A stretch of DNA of 64,000 nucleotides, from contig CAZUCC010000016.1 of the NCBI GenBank assembly GCA_964619065.1, positions 1 through 64,000 of the forward strand, read 5' to 3'. A program made the translations under genes and the position numbers. Positions 44,327 to 53,708 of the stretch are shown here, piece after piece (the first letter of the stretch is position 1; each line of letters begins with the position of its first letter). The stretch is from JANXUC01 sp964619065. GTDB taxonomy: Bacteria > Acidobacteriota > Terriglobia > Terriglobales > Acidobacteriaceae. Below the pieces are notes generated by a model. It was not told the origin of the DNA. It was given only the letters and a program-made list of their open reading frames with translations, and searched no databases.

Positions 44327-46447
44327 ATGAAAAAGATTGTGCTCGGCGCAATCCTGTTGCTGACTTGGTCGGCTCCAATGGCTGCTGCAACCCGATTAAA
44401 CCTCAACAACGATTGGTCGTTTCGCCCCGACCCTGACGGTAACGGGGAGATGGCGGGCTGGCAGAAGCAACCCCCTGCCGATTCTGAGTCGATTAGCCTG
44501 CCTCACACTTGGAATCTTGGCCCGCACGATGGGTATTTGGGCAAAGCGTGGTACTTCCGGACATTTGAACTGCCAGTTCAGTCTCCAGGCTTACACGTGG
44601 AACTGCATTTCGGAGCCACCTTCTATTCCGCCCGTGTTTGGCTGAATGGAGTGGAAATCGGAAAGCACGAGGGCGGATACACCGCCTATTCTTTCGACAT
44701 TACGTCCCGCCTGCGGCAGACCAATTCCCTGGCAGTGGAGCTGGACAACCGCATCGGCGCCACAAAAATTCCAGGCTTTGCCAAGCGCGATAAGGACGAC
44801 GCCTGGTACGACTGGTGGGATTATGGCGGCATCGTGCGCGACGTCTGGCTGACGCTCGGCGGCCCTGTACAAGTTCGCCGTCAGCAAATACGCAGCCAGA
44901 TCCACCAGGAGGGGGCGATTGTGCAGGACCATATCTTCCTGGAGAGCCACCTGAAAAGTACAACACAAGTTTCTGTTCTTGCGACCGCCTTCGGTCCTGA
45001 CAACCAGCCTGCCGCCCACGAGAGCCAATCGATCAAGGTGGCTGCGGGGAGAGTGGCTTTGACAATCCCGCTGAACCTCGCAAATCCGAAACTGTGGAGC
45101 ATTGACCGTCCCAATGTCTATCGGATGGTCGTCCAGGTCAAGGGCCCTGACGGGAAAATCCTGGACGAGCAAAGCGATACATTTGGTGTCCGAACGGTCG
45201 AAATCCGCGATCGTCATCTCCTGGTCAACGGGGAACGAATGCGTCTCACGGGTGTTACGCGGCACGAAGGATCTCCGTGGGAGGGACTCGCAGAAACGCC
45301 CGGCACCATGCTCCATGATTACGACGACATGAAAGCGCTGCAGGTTACTTTGACACGGCCGGTACATTATCCGCAGAACTCCTTCATCCTCGACTACGCG
45401 GACCGGCATGGCATTCTGTTGATCCCGGAAATCCCCATGTGGCAATTCAGTGAAGCACAGATGAAAGATCCGGCCATCGTGGCGTTGGCCCAGCAGCAAA
45501 TGCGCGAGATGATTGAGGAAGCTGGGAATCACCCGAGCATATTTGCCTGGAGCGTGTGTAACGAAAGCGCTACCGGGACGCCCGGAGGCGTCGCTTATTT
45601 TCATGCCATGCGGGAGTTCATTCGCCAGATCGATCCTGATCGATACGTGACCTATGCAGATGACAATCTCCCGAAACTAGAACGGGCAGAGGATTCCGCG
45701 GCCAATGAGGCTGACTTTCTCCTGATGAATCAGTACTTCGGAAGCTGGCACGGGCCCGCAGACGCGTTGTCCGGGGCGCTGGACAAGGTCGATGCGATGT
45801 TCCCGCGCAAAATGGTAATTATTTCGGAGTTCGGGCTGGCGGGAATATTTTCCAAATATCCTGAAGAGGCTGACCGGATGCGTGTAAAAATCATCCAGGA
45901 GCAGATGCCGGAACTGGCCCGGCGCGATTGGATTGCTGGTGCAATCTTATGGTGCTATCAAGACTACAGGTCCCGCCGTACACTCCGGCCGGGATGGCAG
46001 GAGGGTTATGTTGAACACGGATTGGTGGATGAGTACCGGCAACGAAAGCCTTCTTATTATGTCTGGAAAGATCTGAATGCACCGGCGGCTATTGATGCTC
46101 AATGGAGCCAAGGATCAGGAAAGCTTCCGTCAGCCTATACCGTCACAGTGAAGCCGAACCGTACGACAGACCTGCCTTCCTATCCACTTCACAACTACCG
46201 GCTGGTATGGGAATTGTGCGATGAAGGCGGTAAATTGCTGGCGAGCGGAGAAAAGGAATTTGCCGAGTTGAGGGATGTCCAGACCGTGTCGGACAACGTA
46301 GGGAACCAGCCCGGGGCCACGGCCCTGAAGCTACACCTCACACTACTACGGCCGACCGGCAGCGTAGCTGCTGTGAAGTCGCTGGATTGGCATGCTGGCG
46401 GCCAATCGATCGGCACGGTTGAGGGAATAACAGTTCCCGCCCAGTAA
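44327..46447 (+). CDS. GH2 glycoside hydrolase (beta-galactosidase-type)
   Basis: 706 residues. A signal peptide ends APMAAA (about residue 21). The N-terminal jelly-roll (LNLNNDWSFRPDPDG ... GATFYSARVWLNG), an Ig-like domain and a TIM-barrel follow the GH2 order. NHPSIFAWSVCNES carries the acid/base Glu413 and VIISEFGLAG carries the nucleophile Glu501. Length is shorter than LacZ and similar to beta-galactosidases or beta-glucuronidases of polysaccharide-utilisation loci. The next gene is GH53, so the likely product is galactose from galactan side chains. It ends 39 bases before the GH53 start. Confidence 0.88.
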   Translation: MKKIVLGAILLLTWSAPMAAATRLNLNNDWSFRPDPDGNGEMAGWQKQPPADSESISLPHTWNLGPHDGYLGKAWYFRTFELPVQSPGLHVELHFGATFYSARVWLNGVEIGKHEGGYTAYSFDITSRLRQTNSLAVELDNRIGATKIPGFAKRDKDDAWYDWWDYGGIVRDVWLTLGGPVQVRRQQIRSQIHQEGAIVQDHIFLESHLKSTTQVSVLATAFGPDNQPAAHESQSIKVAAGRVALTIPLNLANPKLWSIDRPNVYRMVVQVKGPDGKILDEQSDTFGVRTVEIRDRHLLVNGERMRLTGVTRHEGSPWEGLAETPGTMLHDYDDMKALQVTLTRPVHYPQNSFILDYADRHGILLIPEIPMWQFSEAQMKDPAIVALAQQQMREMIEEAGNHPSIFAWSVCNESATGTPGGVAYFHAMREFIRQIDPDRYVTYADDNLPKLERAEDSAANEADFLLMNQYFGSWHGPADALSGALDKVDAMFPRKMVIISEFGLAGIFSKYPEEADRMRVKIIQEQMPELARRDWIAGAILWCYQDYRSRRTLRPGWQEGYVEHGLVDEYRQRKPSYYVWKDLNAPAAIDAQWSQGSGKLPSAYTVTVKPNRTTDLPSYPLHNYRLVWELCDEGGKLLASGEKEFAELRDVQTVSDNVGNQPGATALKLHLTLLRPTGSVAAVKSLDWHAGGQSIGTVEGITVPAQ

Positions 46448-46486
46448 GCGCTCGACTTCGCCTTTTTGGCGTGGCATGGGAGGAGC

Positions 46487-47536
46487 ATGAAAGCACGCAA
46501 AGCGTATTTCGTTTCCCTACTATTCGCATGGCTGGCCACCATGGCCGGTCCGGCTCATGGACAGGACTACGCTATCGGGGCGGATGTTTCATTTTTGGGA
46601 CGGGCAGAACGCGAAGGAGTAGTTTTCAAGGACAACGGAGTCGCCACTCCAGGGTTGCAGATTCTCAAGAATCACGGCTACGGCTGGATTCGCTTAAGGC
46701 TGTTTCATACGCCCAGCGCGCTTCCCAACAACCTCGAGTACACAATCGCACTGGCTAAGGATGCCAAGAAACTTGGCTTCAAGTTTCTGCTGGATTATCA
46801 CTATGCCGACGATTGGGCCGACCCGGGCAAGCAGCCCATTCCAAAAGCGTGGCAAGGGAAATCGCATCAGGAGCTGGTGCAGGCAGTATTCGAATACACC
46901 CGGGACACAATCGCAGCCTTTCGCGACGCTGGCGTATTGCCCGACATGGTCCAGATCGGCAATGAAATCACGAACGGAATGCTGTGGCCCGACGGCAAAC
47001 TCCCAGAAAACTGGGACAACTTTGCGCAGCTCGTTTACGCGGGAATTAACGGCGTGGATGCGGGCCGGGGAAACGGTGTCCGCCCCAAGGTCATGATTCA
47101 CATTGATCGCGGGGGAGACCTCAAGGGAACGAAGGAGTTTCTCGACAAGCTGAATTCCTACGATGTGCCTTACGACATTATCGGGCAGTCGTACTATCCG
47201 TGGTGGCATGGCAGTCTGAATGATTTGCGCCAGAACCTGGAATTCATGGCTTCCGAATATCACAAAGACATCATTGTGGTTGAGGCTGCCTACAACTGGA
47301 GGCCGGGCAATTACGTGAACAAACCAGCACCCTTCCCAGAATCTCCTGAAGGGCAGCGCGCCTTTCTCGATGAGTTGAACCGGGTGGTGATGGAGACGCC
47401 GAACGGACGAGGCAAAGGGGTATTCTGGTGGGAGCCGGCAGTGAAGGGGAATCTGACAATCCGAAGTTTTTTTGACGATCAATACAATGGGTTGCCGGTG
47501 ATAACGGTCTTCGACCGGTTCGCACGAGGCAAGTGA
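46487..47536 (+). CDS. GH53 endo-beta-1,4-galactanase
   Basis: 349 residues from ATG 46487, with GGGAGGAGC upstream; a longer frame starts at 46466. A signal peptide ends PAHGQ (about 26). GH53 features: DYAIGADVSFLGRAE, GWIRLRLF, FLLDYHYADDWADPGKQ, and the catalytic pair Glu160 (VQIGNEITNG, acid/base) and Glu266 (VVEAAYNW, nucleophile). The enzyme cuts beta-1,4-galactan into oligosaccharides, for which the neighbouring TonB-dependent receptor and GH2 enzyme would serve. Galactose would then enter the Leloir pathway coded by the 22-28.7 kb operon. Confidence 0.95.
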   Translation: MKARKAYFVSLLFAWLATMAGPAHGQDYAIGADVSFLGRAEREGVVFKDNGVATPGLQILKNHGYGWIRLRLFHTPSALPNNLEYTIALAKDAKKLGFKFLLDYHYADDWADPGKQPIPKAWQGKSHQELVQAVFEYTRDTIAAFRDAGVLPDMVQIGNEITNGMLWPDGKLPENWDNFAQLVYAGINGVDAGRGNGVRPKVMIHIDRGGDLKGTKEFLDKLNSYDVPYDIIGQSYYPWWHGSLNDLRQNLEFMASEYHKDIIVVEAAYNWRPGNYVNKPAPFPESPEGQRAFLDELNRVVMETPNGRGKGVFWWEPAVKGNLTIRSFFDDQYNGLPVITVFDRFARGK

Positions 47537-47789
47537 GCATTGGCGGTCGGGCTGGACTAGACGAATCCTCTCGTCGGTTCGTCCCGAACGTGGTACATTT
47601 CCCCATCCTTTCCTGGCCAACAAAAAGACACTGCATCTCGTGATGCGCTCCCAGCATCGATTTGCAAGAGGGTTCGATACATAACCAGGGGGTGGCACTG
47701 GATGTCAAAAGCGTTGTTGCAGCTATTTTGGCCCGTCAATCGCGACGGAGAAGGCGCTCTTCCTCAAACGCGAGCGCGGGAGGGATTTC
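47537..47789. other. Intergenic region before the RND efflux operon
   Basis: 253 bases. GTTCG-TCC-CGAAC at about 47577-47590 is a small dyad without a T-tract. No other structure is seen. Confidence 0.35.
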
Positions 47790-49013
47790 ATGAACGACGC
47801 GCGTAAGTACCATCAAATTCTACAAAGTGTCGAACCGCTAGAGCATGCGGTGACTTTTTCACGTTGGTCGTTGGGACTGGGCCCGCTCGCATCGCTCTTG
47901 ATGTTCAGTCTCACGTGTGTCCTGTTGCTGAATGGATGCAGCAGCCATGCAAGTGCTCCACCGCCGCCTGTTCCAACCGTCCAGGTTGTTTCCGTTATCC
48001 AGCAAGACACGCCCATCTACAGCGAGTGGGTGGCAACATTGGACGGCTACGTTAACGCGCAGATACAGCCTCATGTATCCGGGTACCTCATCAGGCAGAA
48101 CTATAAAGAAGGATCTGTCGTAAGGAAAGGCGAGGTTCTATTTGAAATCGACCCGCGCCCGTTTAAGGCCGCACTCGATCAGGCGAAGGCGCAGCTAGCG
48201 CAGGCGGAGGCGCAGCTTGGCAAAGCGAGTCTCGACGTCGAGAGAGACACGCCTCTGGCGCAAGCGCGAGCCATCGCCCAGAGCCAACTTGATACGGAGA
48301 CCCAGGCGAAACTCGGCGCTCAAGCTCTGGTTCTGGCGGCGAAAGCGAACGTTGAGCAGGCTGAACTCAACATCGAATGGACGAGGGTCACGTCTCTGGT
48401 CAGCGGGATCGCGGGCATCGCGCAAGTGCAGATTGGAAACCTCGTCAGTCCTGGCTCCATCCTCACTTCTGTGTCGCAGGTGGACCCGATCAAATCCTAT
48501 TTCACAGTCAGTGAGCAGGAATTCACGGATTTCCATCGTAGATTTCCCACAGAGGCGAGCGTGGAGGAACAGCGGAGACGCATCCCTCTGCACCTGCTGC
48601 TGGCCGACGGCACTGTCTATGAGCGCCCTGGCACGATCTACTTTGCCGACCGGGAAGTCAACCCAGCGACTGGGGCGATACGGATCGCTGGCGTTTTCCC
48701 CAACCCCAATAATCTTCTTCGTCCGGGTGGATACGGACGCGTCCGTGCATCGGTGAAGACACAGAACGGCGCCCTGCTCGTTCCCCAAAGGGCAGTGATC
48801 GAGCTGCAGGGAAGTCAGCAGGTTGCAGTCGTCGGCGGCGATAACAAGGTCAGCATTCGCCCGATCAAGGTGGGAGAACGAGTTGGGACGTTATGGATCG
48901 TCACCGAAGGGCTGACGACCGGTGAACGCGTCGTAGTCGAGGGGTTGCTGAAGGTGCGAGACGGCGCTGTCGTGAAGGCAGTCCCTTTTGAATCTGCCAA
49001 GGCAGGAAGCTAG
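47790..49013 (+). CDS. RND efflux periplasmic adaptor (membrane fusion protein)
   Basis: 407 residues. ATG 47790 is preceded by GGGAGGGA. A 49-residue N-terminal stretch ends in a lipobox, VLLLNGCSS (Cys50), so the mature protein is probably a lipoprotein; the leader before the lipobox is longer than usual. The adaptor body has VQPHVSGYLIRQNYKEGSVVRKGEVLFEIDPRPF, a coiled-coil hairpin rich in QAQLAQAEAQL/KANVEQAELNI and the barrel VSPGSILTSVSQVDPIKSYFTVSEQEF. It links the inner-membrane pump and the outer-membrane channel. The RND gene follows after only 2 bases. Confidence 0.92.
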   Translation: MNDARKYHQILQSVEPLEHAVTFSRWSLGLGPLASLLMFSLTCVLLLNGCSSHASAPPPPVPTVQVVSVIQQDTPIYSEWVATLDGYVNAQIQPHVSGYLIRQNYKEGSVVRKGEVLFEIDPRPFKAALDQAKAQLAQAEAQLGKASLDVERDTPLAQARAIAQSQLDTETQAKLGAQALVLAAKANVEQAELNIEWTRVTSLVSGIAGIAQVQIGNLVSPGSILTSVSQVDPIKSYFTVSEQEFTDFHRRFPTEASVEEQRRRIPLHLLLADGTVYERPGTIYFADREVNPATGAIRIAGVFPNPNNLLRPGGYGRVRASVKTQNGALLVPQRAVIELQGSQQVAVVGGDNKVSIRPIKVGERVGTLWIVTEGLTTGERVVVEGLLKVRDGAVVKAVPFESAKAGS

Positions 49014-49015
49014 CG

Positions 49016-52000
49016 ATGTCAAAGTTCTTCATCAATCGTCCCATTGTTGCCATCGTGATCTCAATTCTGATGGTGATAGTCGGCGCGATCACGATCGTCA
49101 GCCTTGCAGTGTCACTATTTCCATCCATCGCCCCGCCGGAAGTGCAGGTGCAAACAACCTATGTTGGCGCCGATGCACAGACCGTCGAACAATCCGTCGC
49201 CACACCCATTGAGCAGCAGATGAGTGGCGTGGACAACATGAACTATATGTATTCGGTGAACTCATCGACCGGCGAAATCAGGCTGATCGTTGACTACGAC
49301 GTGAAGACCGATACGAACACAGACCTGATCCTGACTCAGATCCGGGAGACCCAAGCCGCCTCGCAACTTCCACCCGACGTCACGAACTTTGGAGTGACGG
49401 TACAGAAGACAACAACTGCGCCGTTGATGTTGATCAGTCTGTTTTCGCCAAGCGGTATCTATGACTCGAAATTCCTGGCGAACTACGCCTACATCAACCT
49501 TTACGATCAATTGAGCCGCGTTCCCGGAATCGGCAGTGTTCAAGTGTTTGGAGCCGGCAAATACGCGATGCGACTGTGGGTAAAGCCGGACCAACTGGCA
49601 AAGCTTGCCATCACAGTGCCCGATATCGTGGCCGCCATCCAGTCGCAGAACACGGTCAATCCAGCCGGTCAGATTGGCGGCGAGCCCGCGCCAAAGGGTC
49701 AGGAATTTACCTATTCGGTCCGGGCGCAAGGCAGGCTGATTACGCCCGAGGACTTTGAACACATCGTCGTCCGCGCAGCGCCGGATGGTGGGATCGTACG
49801 GATCAAGGATGTCGCCCGCGTTGAGTTAGGGGCGCAGGACTACACCGTCATTAGCCATTTAAACGGCAAGCCAAGCGCAATTCTCGCGGTGTATCAATTG
49901 CCGGGCTCGAATGCCGTGGAGGCGGCAGCCGGAGTCAAGAAGCTCCTCGTGGAGGAGAAGCAGCGGTTGCCTCAAGGCATTGATTACACAATCGCTCTAG
50001 ACACAACGCGCGCTGTATCAGAAGGGATCAAAGAAATCATCCAGACGCTGTTGATCGCCATCGTCCTGGTGATCATCGTGGTGTACATCTTTTTGCAAGG
50101 CTGGCGCGCAACCCTCATCCCGCTTTTGGCAGTGCCAGTTTCCCTCGTTGGAACCTTTGTCCTCTTCCCAGTGTTTGGCTTTTCCATCAACACTCTTTCG
50201 CTGTTCGGACTGGTCCTGGCCATTGGATTGGTTGTGGACGACGCCATCGTCGTGGTGGAAGCGGTTGAACACCACATCGAAGAAGGCATGTCGCCGAAAG
50301 ATGCCACATTCAAGGCGATGGAGGAAATTTCGGGGCCGGTGGTCGGTATCGCTTTGGTGCTTTCCGCAGTGTTCATTCCCACAGCGTTTATTCCCGGGAT
50401 CACTGGGCGCCTCTATCAGCAATTCGCGGTGACCATTGCAATCTCCGTTATACTATCGGCCTTCAATGCGCTTACTTTGAGTCCCGCCCTCTCAGCGCTG
50501 CTGCTGCGGCCACGCGAGAAAAGCAGTGGTCTATTGCGCAGATTTTTCGATTGGTTTAACCGGATGTTTGCGCGGGCAACAGACCGCTACGTGCGAGTTG
50601 CCGGCGCGCTCGTCCGCAAGAGCGCCGTGGCTTTCGCGGTGCTTGTTGCGTGCGGAATCCTTGCGGCCTTCTTTGGCGCCAGGGTGCCCTCGAGCTTTCT
50701 GCCAGATGAGGACCAAGGTTACATGTACCTGAACCTGCAGCTTCCCAGCGCCTCATCGCTGCAACGAACGGAAGCCACCGCGCACCAGATCGAGGACATG
50801 CTGGCCAAGACCCCCGGCGTTAAGTCCACGGCCAGTATCGTCGGATTCAGCCTGCTCAGTCTTACTCGGTCGAGCTATAGCGCATTCTTCTTCGTCACGT
50901 TGAAAGAATGGAAGGACCGCCAGAAAAGAGAAGAGCAGTACCAGTTCATCCGGCAAAGCATAAACCGGAAACTCGCCGGCCTTCCGCAGGGCATTGCCTT
51001 CTCATTCTCTCCACCAGCCATTCCCGGCGTTGGAACGTCTGGAGGCTTCACGTTCGTTCTCGAGGACCGCTCGGGCAAGGACGTGGAATTCCTTGCCGAC
51101 AATCTGAACAAATTCCTTGCAGCAGCCCGGAAGCGCCCGGAACTTGCCACAGTGAACACTACGTTCCTGCCCAGGGTCCCGCAGCAGTTCATCGTGGTTG
51201 ACAGGGACAAGGCCCTCAAACAGGGCGTGGACATCAAGGACGTCTATCGAACCATTCAGGCGTTCATGGGCGGTTCGTTCATCAACTACTTCAACCGGTT
51301 CGGCCGACAGTGGCAAGTGTATGTCGAGGCGGAGGGCGACTACCGCAACCGGGCTGAGAATGTGGGTCAGTTCTATGTCCGCAATCGAAACGGTGACATG
51401 GTGCCGCTTTCCGCGTTGACAAGATTTGAATCGCGTTCCGGTCCTGAATTCACCATGCGTTATAACCTCTACCGGTCTGCGCAGATTATCGGCAGTGCCG
51501 CTCCCGGATACAGTTCGGCTCAGGCGATGGCAACACTGGAAAAGGTCTTCGCCGAAACGATGCCGCCCGAAATGGGATATGACTACTTGGGAATTTCGTT
51601 CCAGGAGAAGAAAGCAGAGGAGGGCGTGCCTCCGTCAGTGGTCTTTGGTTTTTCACTGCTCGTGGTCTTCCTGATTCTCGCCGCTCTCTACGAGAGCTGG
51701 TCACTACCTTTCAGCGTCTTGTTAAGCACTCCGGTCGCGGTTTTCGGCGCCTTCTTCGTGCTCTGGCTCCGTCGCGTTCTGCTCGGCCTCTACTTGCCTC
51801 CTTATATGGTACAGATCGAAACCGACGTGTACTCACAGATCGGGCTGGTCATGCTGATCGGCCTGGCGGCGAAAAACGCCATTTTGATCGTTGAGTTCGC
51901 AAAAGACGCGTACGAAAGTGGACAACCGCTGGTGGAAGCTGCCCTTGGCGGGGCAAGGCTGCGCTTGCGGCCAATTCTGATGACCTCGTTCGCGTTTGTA

Positions 52001-52216
52001 CTCGGTTGCGTGCCACTTTGGATCGCGAGCGGAGCTGGATCCGTTGCGCGTCAGATCATGGGCACGACAGTGATCGGAGGAATGTTGGCATCCACGCTGA
52101 TCGCCATCTTCATCATTCCCGTGCTATTCGTGGTTGTAGAAAAACTTTCTCAAAAGAAACCCGGCGTGACAATTGCGCCTGGGACATCACCTCTACCGGC
52201 GCAGGGAGATGATTGA
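49016..52216 (+). CDS. HAE1-type RND efflux transporter permease (AcrB-like)
   Basis: 1066 residues, the usual length. It begins MSKFFINRPIVAIVISILMVIVGA, contains the acidic TM4 pair LVLAIGLVVDDAIVVVEAVEHHI and ends in a TM12 and basic tail. Twelve transmembrane segments and two large periplasmic loops are evident, and the porter sequences carry typical HAE1 phrases (VEQSVATPIEQQMSGVDNMNYM). The proton-driven pump expels hydrophobic compounds. In this setting aromatic acids are a plausible substrate, but the sequence does not show which. Confidence 0.95.
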   Translation: MSKFFINRPIVAIVISILMVIVGAITIVSLAVSLFPSIAPPEVQVQTTYVGADAQTVEQSVATPIEQQMSGVDNMNYMYSVNSSTGEIRLIVDYDVKTDTNTDLILTQIRETQAASQLPPDVTNFGVTVQKTTTAPLMLISLFSPSGIYDSKFLANYAYINLYDQLSRVPGIGSVQVFGAGKYAMRLWVKPDQLAKLAITVPDIVAAIQSQNTVNPAGQIGGEPAPKGQEFTYSVRAQGRLITPEDFEHIVVRAAPDGGIVRIKDVARVELGAQDYTVISHLNGKPSAILAVYQLPGSNAVEAAAGVKKLLVEEKQRLPQGIDYTIALDTTRAVSEGIKEIIQTLLIAIVLVIIVVYIFLQGWRATLIPLLAVPVSLVGTFVLFPVFGFSINTLSLFGLVLAIGLVVDDAIVVVEAVEHHIEEGMSPKDATFKAMEEISGPVVGIALVLSAVFIPTAFIPGITGRLYQQFAVTIAISVILSAFNALTLSPALSALLLRPREKSSGLLRRFFDWFNRMFARATDRYVRVAGALVRKSAVAFAVLVACGILAAFFGARVPSSFLPDEDQGYMYLNLQLPSASSLQRTEATAHQIEDMLAKTPGVKSTASIVGFSLLSLTRSSYSAFFFVTLKEWKDRQKREEQYQFIRQSINRKLAGLPQGIAFSFSPPAIPGVGTSGGFTFVLEDRSGKDVEFLADNLNKFLAAARKRPELATVNTTFLPRVPQQFIVVDRDKALKQGVDIKDVYRTIQAFMGGSFINYFNRFGRQWQVYVEAEGDYRNRAENVGQFYVRNRNGDMVPLSALTRFESRSGPEFTMRYNLYRSAQIIGSAAPGYSSAQAMATLEKVFAETMPPEMGYDYLGISFQEKKAEEGVPPSVVFGFSLLVVFLILAALYESWSLPFSVLLSTPVAVFGAFFVLWLRRVLLGLYLPPYMVQIETDVYSQIGLVMLIGLAAKNAILIVEFAKDAYESGQPLVEAALGGARLRLRPILMTSFAFVLGCVPLWIASGAGSVARQIMGTTVIGGMLASTLIAIFIIPVLFVVVEKLSQKKPGVTIAPGTSPLPAQGDD

Positions 52217-52217
52217 G

Positions 52218-53621
52218 ATGAATGCAAGAAAAGAGATATTCGCCGCTGGTTTCCTCCTCGTGTTGTACTCGGGTTGCGCCGTGGGACCTAATTACAAGAA
52301 GCCAACCGTGCCCGCGCCTCCCGAATACAGAGGTGTATCACCGGACCAGGCCGGCAAGCCTGCAGTGACTTCGTTCGGCGATCAGAAATGGGGAGACGCA
52401 TTTCAGGACGAGGCCTTGCGCGATCTCATCCAGACGGCACTCAAGCAGAACTATGACGTGCGCATCGCGGCAGAAAGGATCCTCGAGGCGCAGGCGCAGG
52501 TCGGCATTGCGCGAGCAGACCAGCTGCCATCCGTCGGCGCTGGCGTATCTGCAGCGAATGAACGCATCCCGCAGTCAGTGGGCCGTCCCAGCATCGAGAC
52601 CAGCGCGATCCAGTTAAATCTGTCGCTCGCATGGGAGCTGGATTTTTGGGGGAAATTTCGGCGCGCTACGGAGTCTGCCCGGGCCAATCTACTCTCGCAG
52701 GATTGGGCACGGCGTCAAGTTATTAATTCCCTTGTCAGCGATGTTGCCAGCGCCTACTTTCAGTTGCGCGAATTGGACCTTGAACTCGAGATCTCACGCC
52801 AGACGCTCGCCTCTCGAAAGGATTCGCTGCGGCTGACTCAGCTCCTCGCTGATGGCGGTGCCACCTCCATGCTCGATGTACGACAGGCCGAGCAGCTGGT
52901 GTATACCGCCGCGGCCTCCATTCCGGACCTTGAACGGCGGATCGAGCAGCAGGAGAACTTCATCAGCATTCTTCTCGGCGAGAATCCTCAAGCTATCGCT
53001 CGCGGGAAAAAGCTTATCGATCAGCCCCATGCACTGGAAGTTCCCGCGGGACTTCCCTCCGCTCTGCTGGAGCGTCGCCCCGACATTCGCGAAGCGGAAC
53101 AACAATTGGTCGCTGCAAACGCTCGGATCGGCGTTGCCAAGGCAGACTACTTTCCCCAGATCTCATTGACGGCGGCCGGCGGTTATCAAAGCTCCGCTCT
53201 GACTGGTCTCTTCGCGGGTCCAGCGGGGCTTTGGACATTTGGCGGAAGTGCGGTCCAACCTGTGTTCGAGGGTGGCAGGATCCGGAATCGGGTCAGAGTC
53301 GCCCAGGCCCGCACGGAAGAAGCCCGGTTGATCTACCAGCGCACTGTGCAGCAGGCGTTTCGAGATGTTTCCGATGCACTCGTTGGATACCGCAAGAACC
53401 AGGAGTTCCGCATCCAGCAGGAACAGTTGACACACGCGGCGGAAGAGGCGACGAAATTGTCGGGTATGAGGTACAAGGGCGGGGCAACGAGCTATCTGGA
53501 GGTACTCGATAGTGATACGAGATACTTCTCCGCTCAGCTTTCTCTCGCACAAGCACAGCTTCGGGAGCTTCAATCCTTGGTACAGATTTACCGATCTCTC
53601 GGAGGCGGATGGCAGCAGTAG
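52218..53621 (+). CDS. RND efflux outer-membrane channel (OprM/NodT family lipoprotein)
   Basis: 467 residues from ATG 52218, one base after the RND stop; an ATG at 52209 gives three more residues. The signal ends with the lipobox VLYSGC (Cys20) and AVGPNYKKPTVPAPPEYRG is the OprM-type start. Long coiled-coil TolC hairpins are visible (DLIQTALKQNYDVRIAAERILEAQAQV, EQLVYTAAASIPDLERRIEQQEN, repeated in the second half), along with ASLSLAQAQL near the end. It forms the exit duct. It completes the three-gene adaptor-pump-channel operon. Confidence 0.93.
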   Translation: MNARKEIFAAGFLLVLYSGCAVGPNYKKPTVPAPPEYRGVSPDQAGKPAVTSFGDQKWGDAFQDEALRDLIQTALKQNYDVRIAAERILEAQAQVGIARADQLPSVGAGVSAANERIPQSVGRPSIETSAIQLNLSLAWELDFWGKFRRATESARANLLSQDWARRQVINSLVSDVASAYFQLRELDLELEISRQTLASRKDSLRLTQLLADGGATSMLDVRQAEQLVYTAAASIPDLERRIEQQENFISILLGENPQAIARGKKLIDQPHALEVPAGLPSALLERRPDIREAEQQLVAANARIGVAKADYFPQISLTAAGGYQSSALTGLFAGPAGLWTFGGSAVQPVFEGGRIRNRVRVAQARTEEARLIYQRTVQQAFRDVSDALVGYRKNQEFRIQQEQLTHAAEEATKLSGMRYKGGATSYLEVLDSDTRYFSAQLSLAQAQLRELQSLVQIYRSLGGGWQQ

Positions 53622-53708
53622 GCCGCGCAAGAGAAAACGAACAAATTTGGACCACAATTCTCCTATCGGGAGTCCCATGCCCGATCTCCCTCTCGACGAC
53701 CGGCAACG

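Noticed and set aside
44591..45604. 337-codon minus-strand frame inside the GH2 gene
   Set aside because: Antisense of a gene with confirmed catalytic residues; compositional shadow.
46694..47698. 334-codon minus-strand frame across the GH53 gene
   Set aside because: Antisense of GH53; no recognisable domain.
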